DNA from: Bacteroidales bacterium | GTDB taxonomy: Bacteria > Bacteroidota > Bacteroidia > Bacteroidales > JAOZVK01 | Length of the DNA stretch: 6,658 bases | Direction of reading: 5' to 3' | Assembly (NCBI GenBank): GCA_029938185.1 | Contig: JAOZVK010000326.1 | Location: forward strand, 1-6,658 | Shown: one piece after another, positions 6,463-6,658 of the stretch | Layout: each line of letters begins with the position of its first letter | How positions within the stretch are numbered: position 1 is the first letter of the stretch | Program-made: the position numbers and the translations under genes | The notes under the pieces: generated by a model | Databases searched by the model: none | The model's input: the letters and a program-made list of their open reading frames with translations, nothing else | Told to the model about the DNA's origin: nothing

Positions 6463-6658
6463 AAAATAATCGGGCTACCCGTCAGAAGTTGGACAGTTTT
6501 GTTTATCAGATATTTCGTAACAGGATAAAATCAATCCTGTAAATCCTGTCAAAAAATAAAATAATGTCCAATACTATACGTGTAACCTGATTTGCCTTAT
6601 ATGAGAGACTGTTCACTTTTCACACAATACATAAGTACTGAATATCAGATAATTAAAA
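6463..6658. other. Intergenic mosaic of short repeats, no gene
   Basis: No credible coding region is present. The stretch holds a small hairpin CGGG-CTA-CCCG at 6471-6481. It also holds ACAGGAT (6520-6526) facing ATCCTGT (6534-6540), and AATCCTGT directly repeated at 6533-6540 and 6542-6549. TTGGACA (6489-6495) faces TGTCCAA (6565-6571) and encloses these. The AATCCTGT-type repeat resembles short dispersed intergenic repeats that I associate with Bacteroidota genomes, which is recall and not a search result. The sequence runs off the window without a new start codon in a long frame. Confidence 0.4.

Noticed and set aside
6292..6528. 78-codon plus-strand open frame overlapping the end of the thioesterase
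   Set aside because: It overlaps the well-supported thioesterase by about 70 bases in another frame, runs through repeats and the terminator candidate, and has no recognisable features.

Overview
The window is strongly AT-rich. Its start codons follow A-rich leaders with no Shine-Dalgarno sequence, and it carries a short Bacteroidota-style lipoprotein signal, an RND permease joined to a TolC-like channel, and intergenic DNA full of short palindromic repeats. These traits together suggest a low-GC member of the Bacteroidota (Bacteroidetes), perhaps from a Bacteroidales or Flavobacteriales-like lineage. The assignment is inferred from style, not from a marker gene.

Layout. At 93-512 lies a small lipoprotein with a lipocalin-like domain. 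A gene-free stretch of about 710 bases follows (513-1225). It holds a compact 155-bp element (527-681) with 26-bp imperfect terminal inverted repeats and three internal hairpins, which looks like a MITE. It then holds a decayed copy of the start of the lipoprotein gene (695-757), a small palindrome (988-1015), and a repeat arm (1171-1205) just before the next gene. From 1226 to 5780 there is a two-gene operon: a 1050-residue RND inner-membrane permease and a 448-residue TolC-family outer-membrane channel, 55 bases apart. After 177 bases that contain a second repeat arm, a promoter candidate and an 8-bp-period tandem repeat comes a YbgC/FadM-type hotdog thioesterase (5958-6362). The last 296 bases carry a weak terminator and a mosaic of short repeats, with no credible gene.

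How the genes fit together. The permease and channel should form the inner- and outer-membrane ends of a proton-driven tripartite efflux pump. The periplasmic adaptor (HlyD/AcrA type) that normally completes such an operon is absent here, so it must be supplied from elsewhere, or the pump is unusual. The lipoprotein and thioesterase have no evident functional tie to the pump.

The most interesting signals are structural. The efflux operon is bracketed by a 35-base inverted repeat (30 of 35 matching), one arm of which overlaps the channel gene's stop codon. The 155-bp element would fold into a four-way, cloverleaf-like structure. A G7 run beside an A8 run inside the channel gene could act as a slippage switch. 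I found no clearly new enzymatic or defence system in the window.
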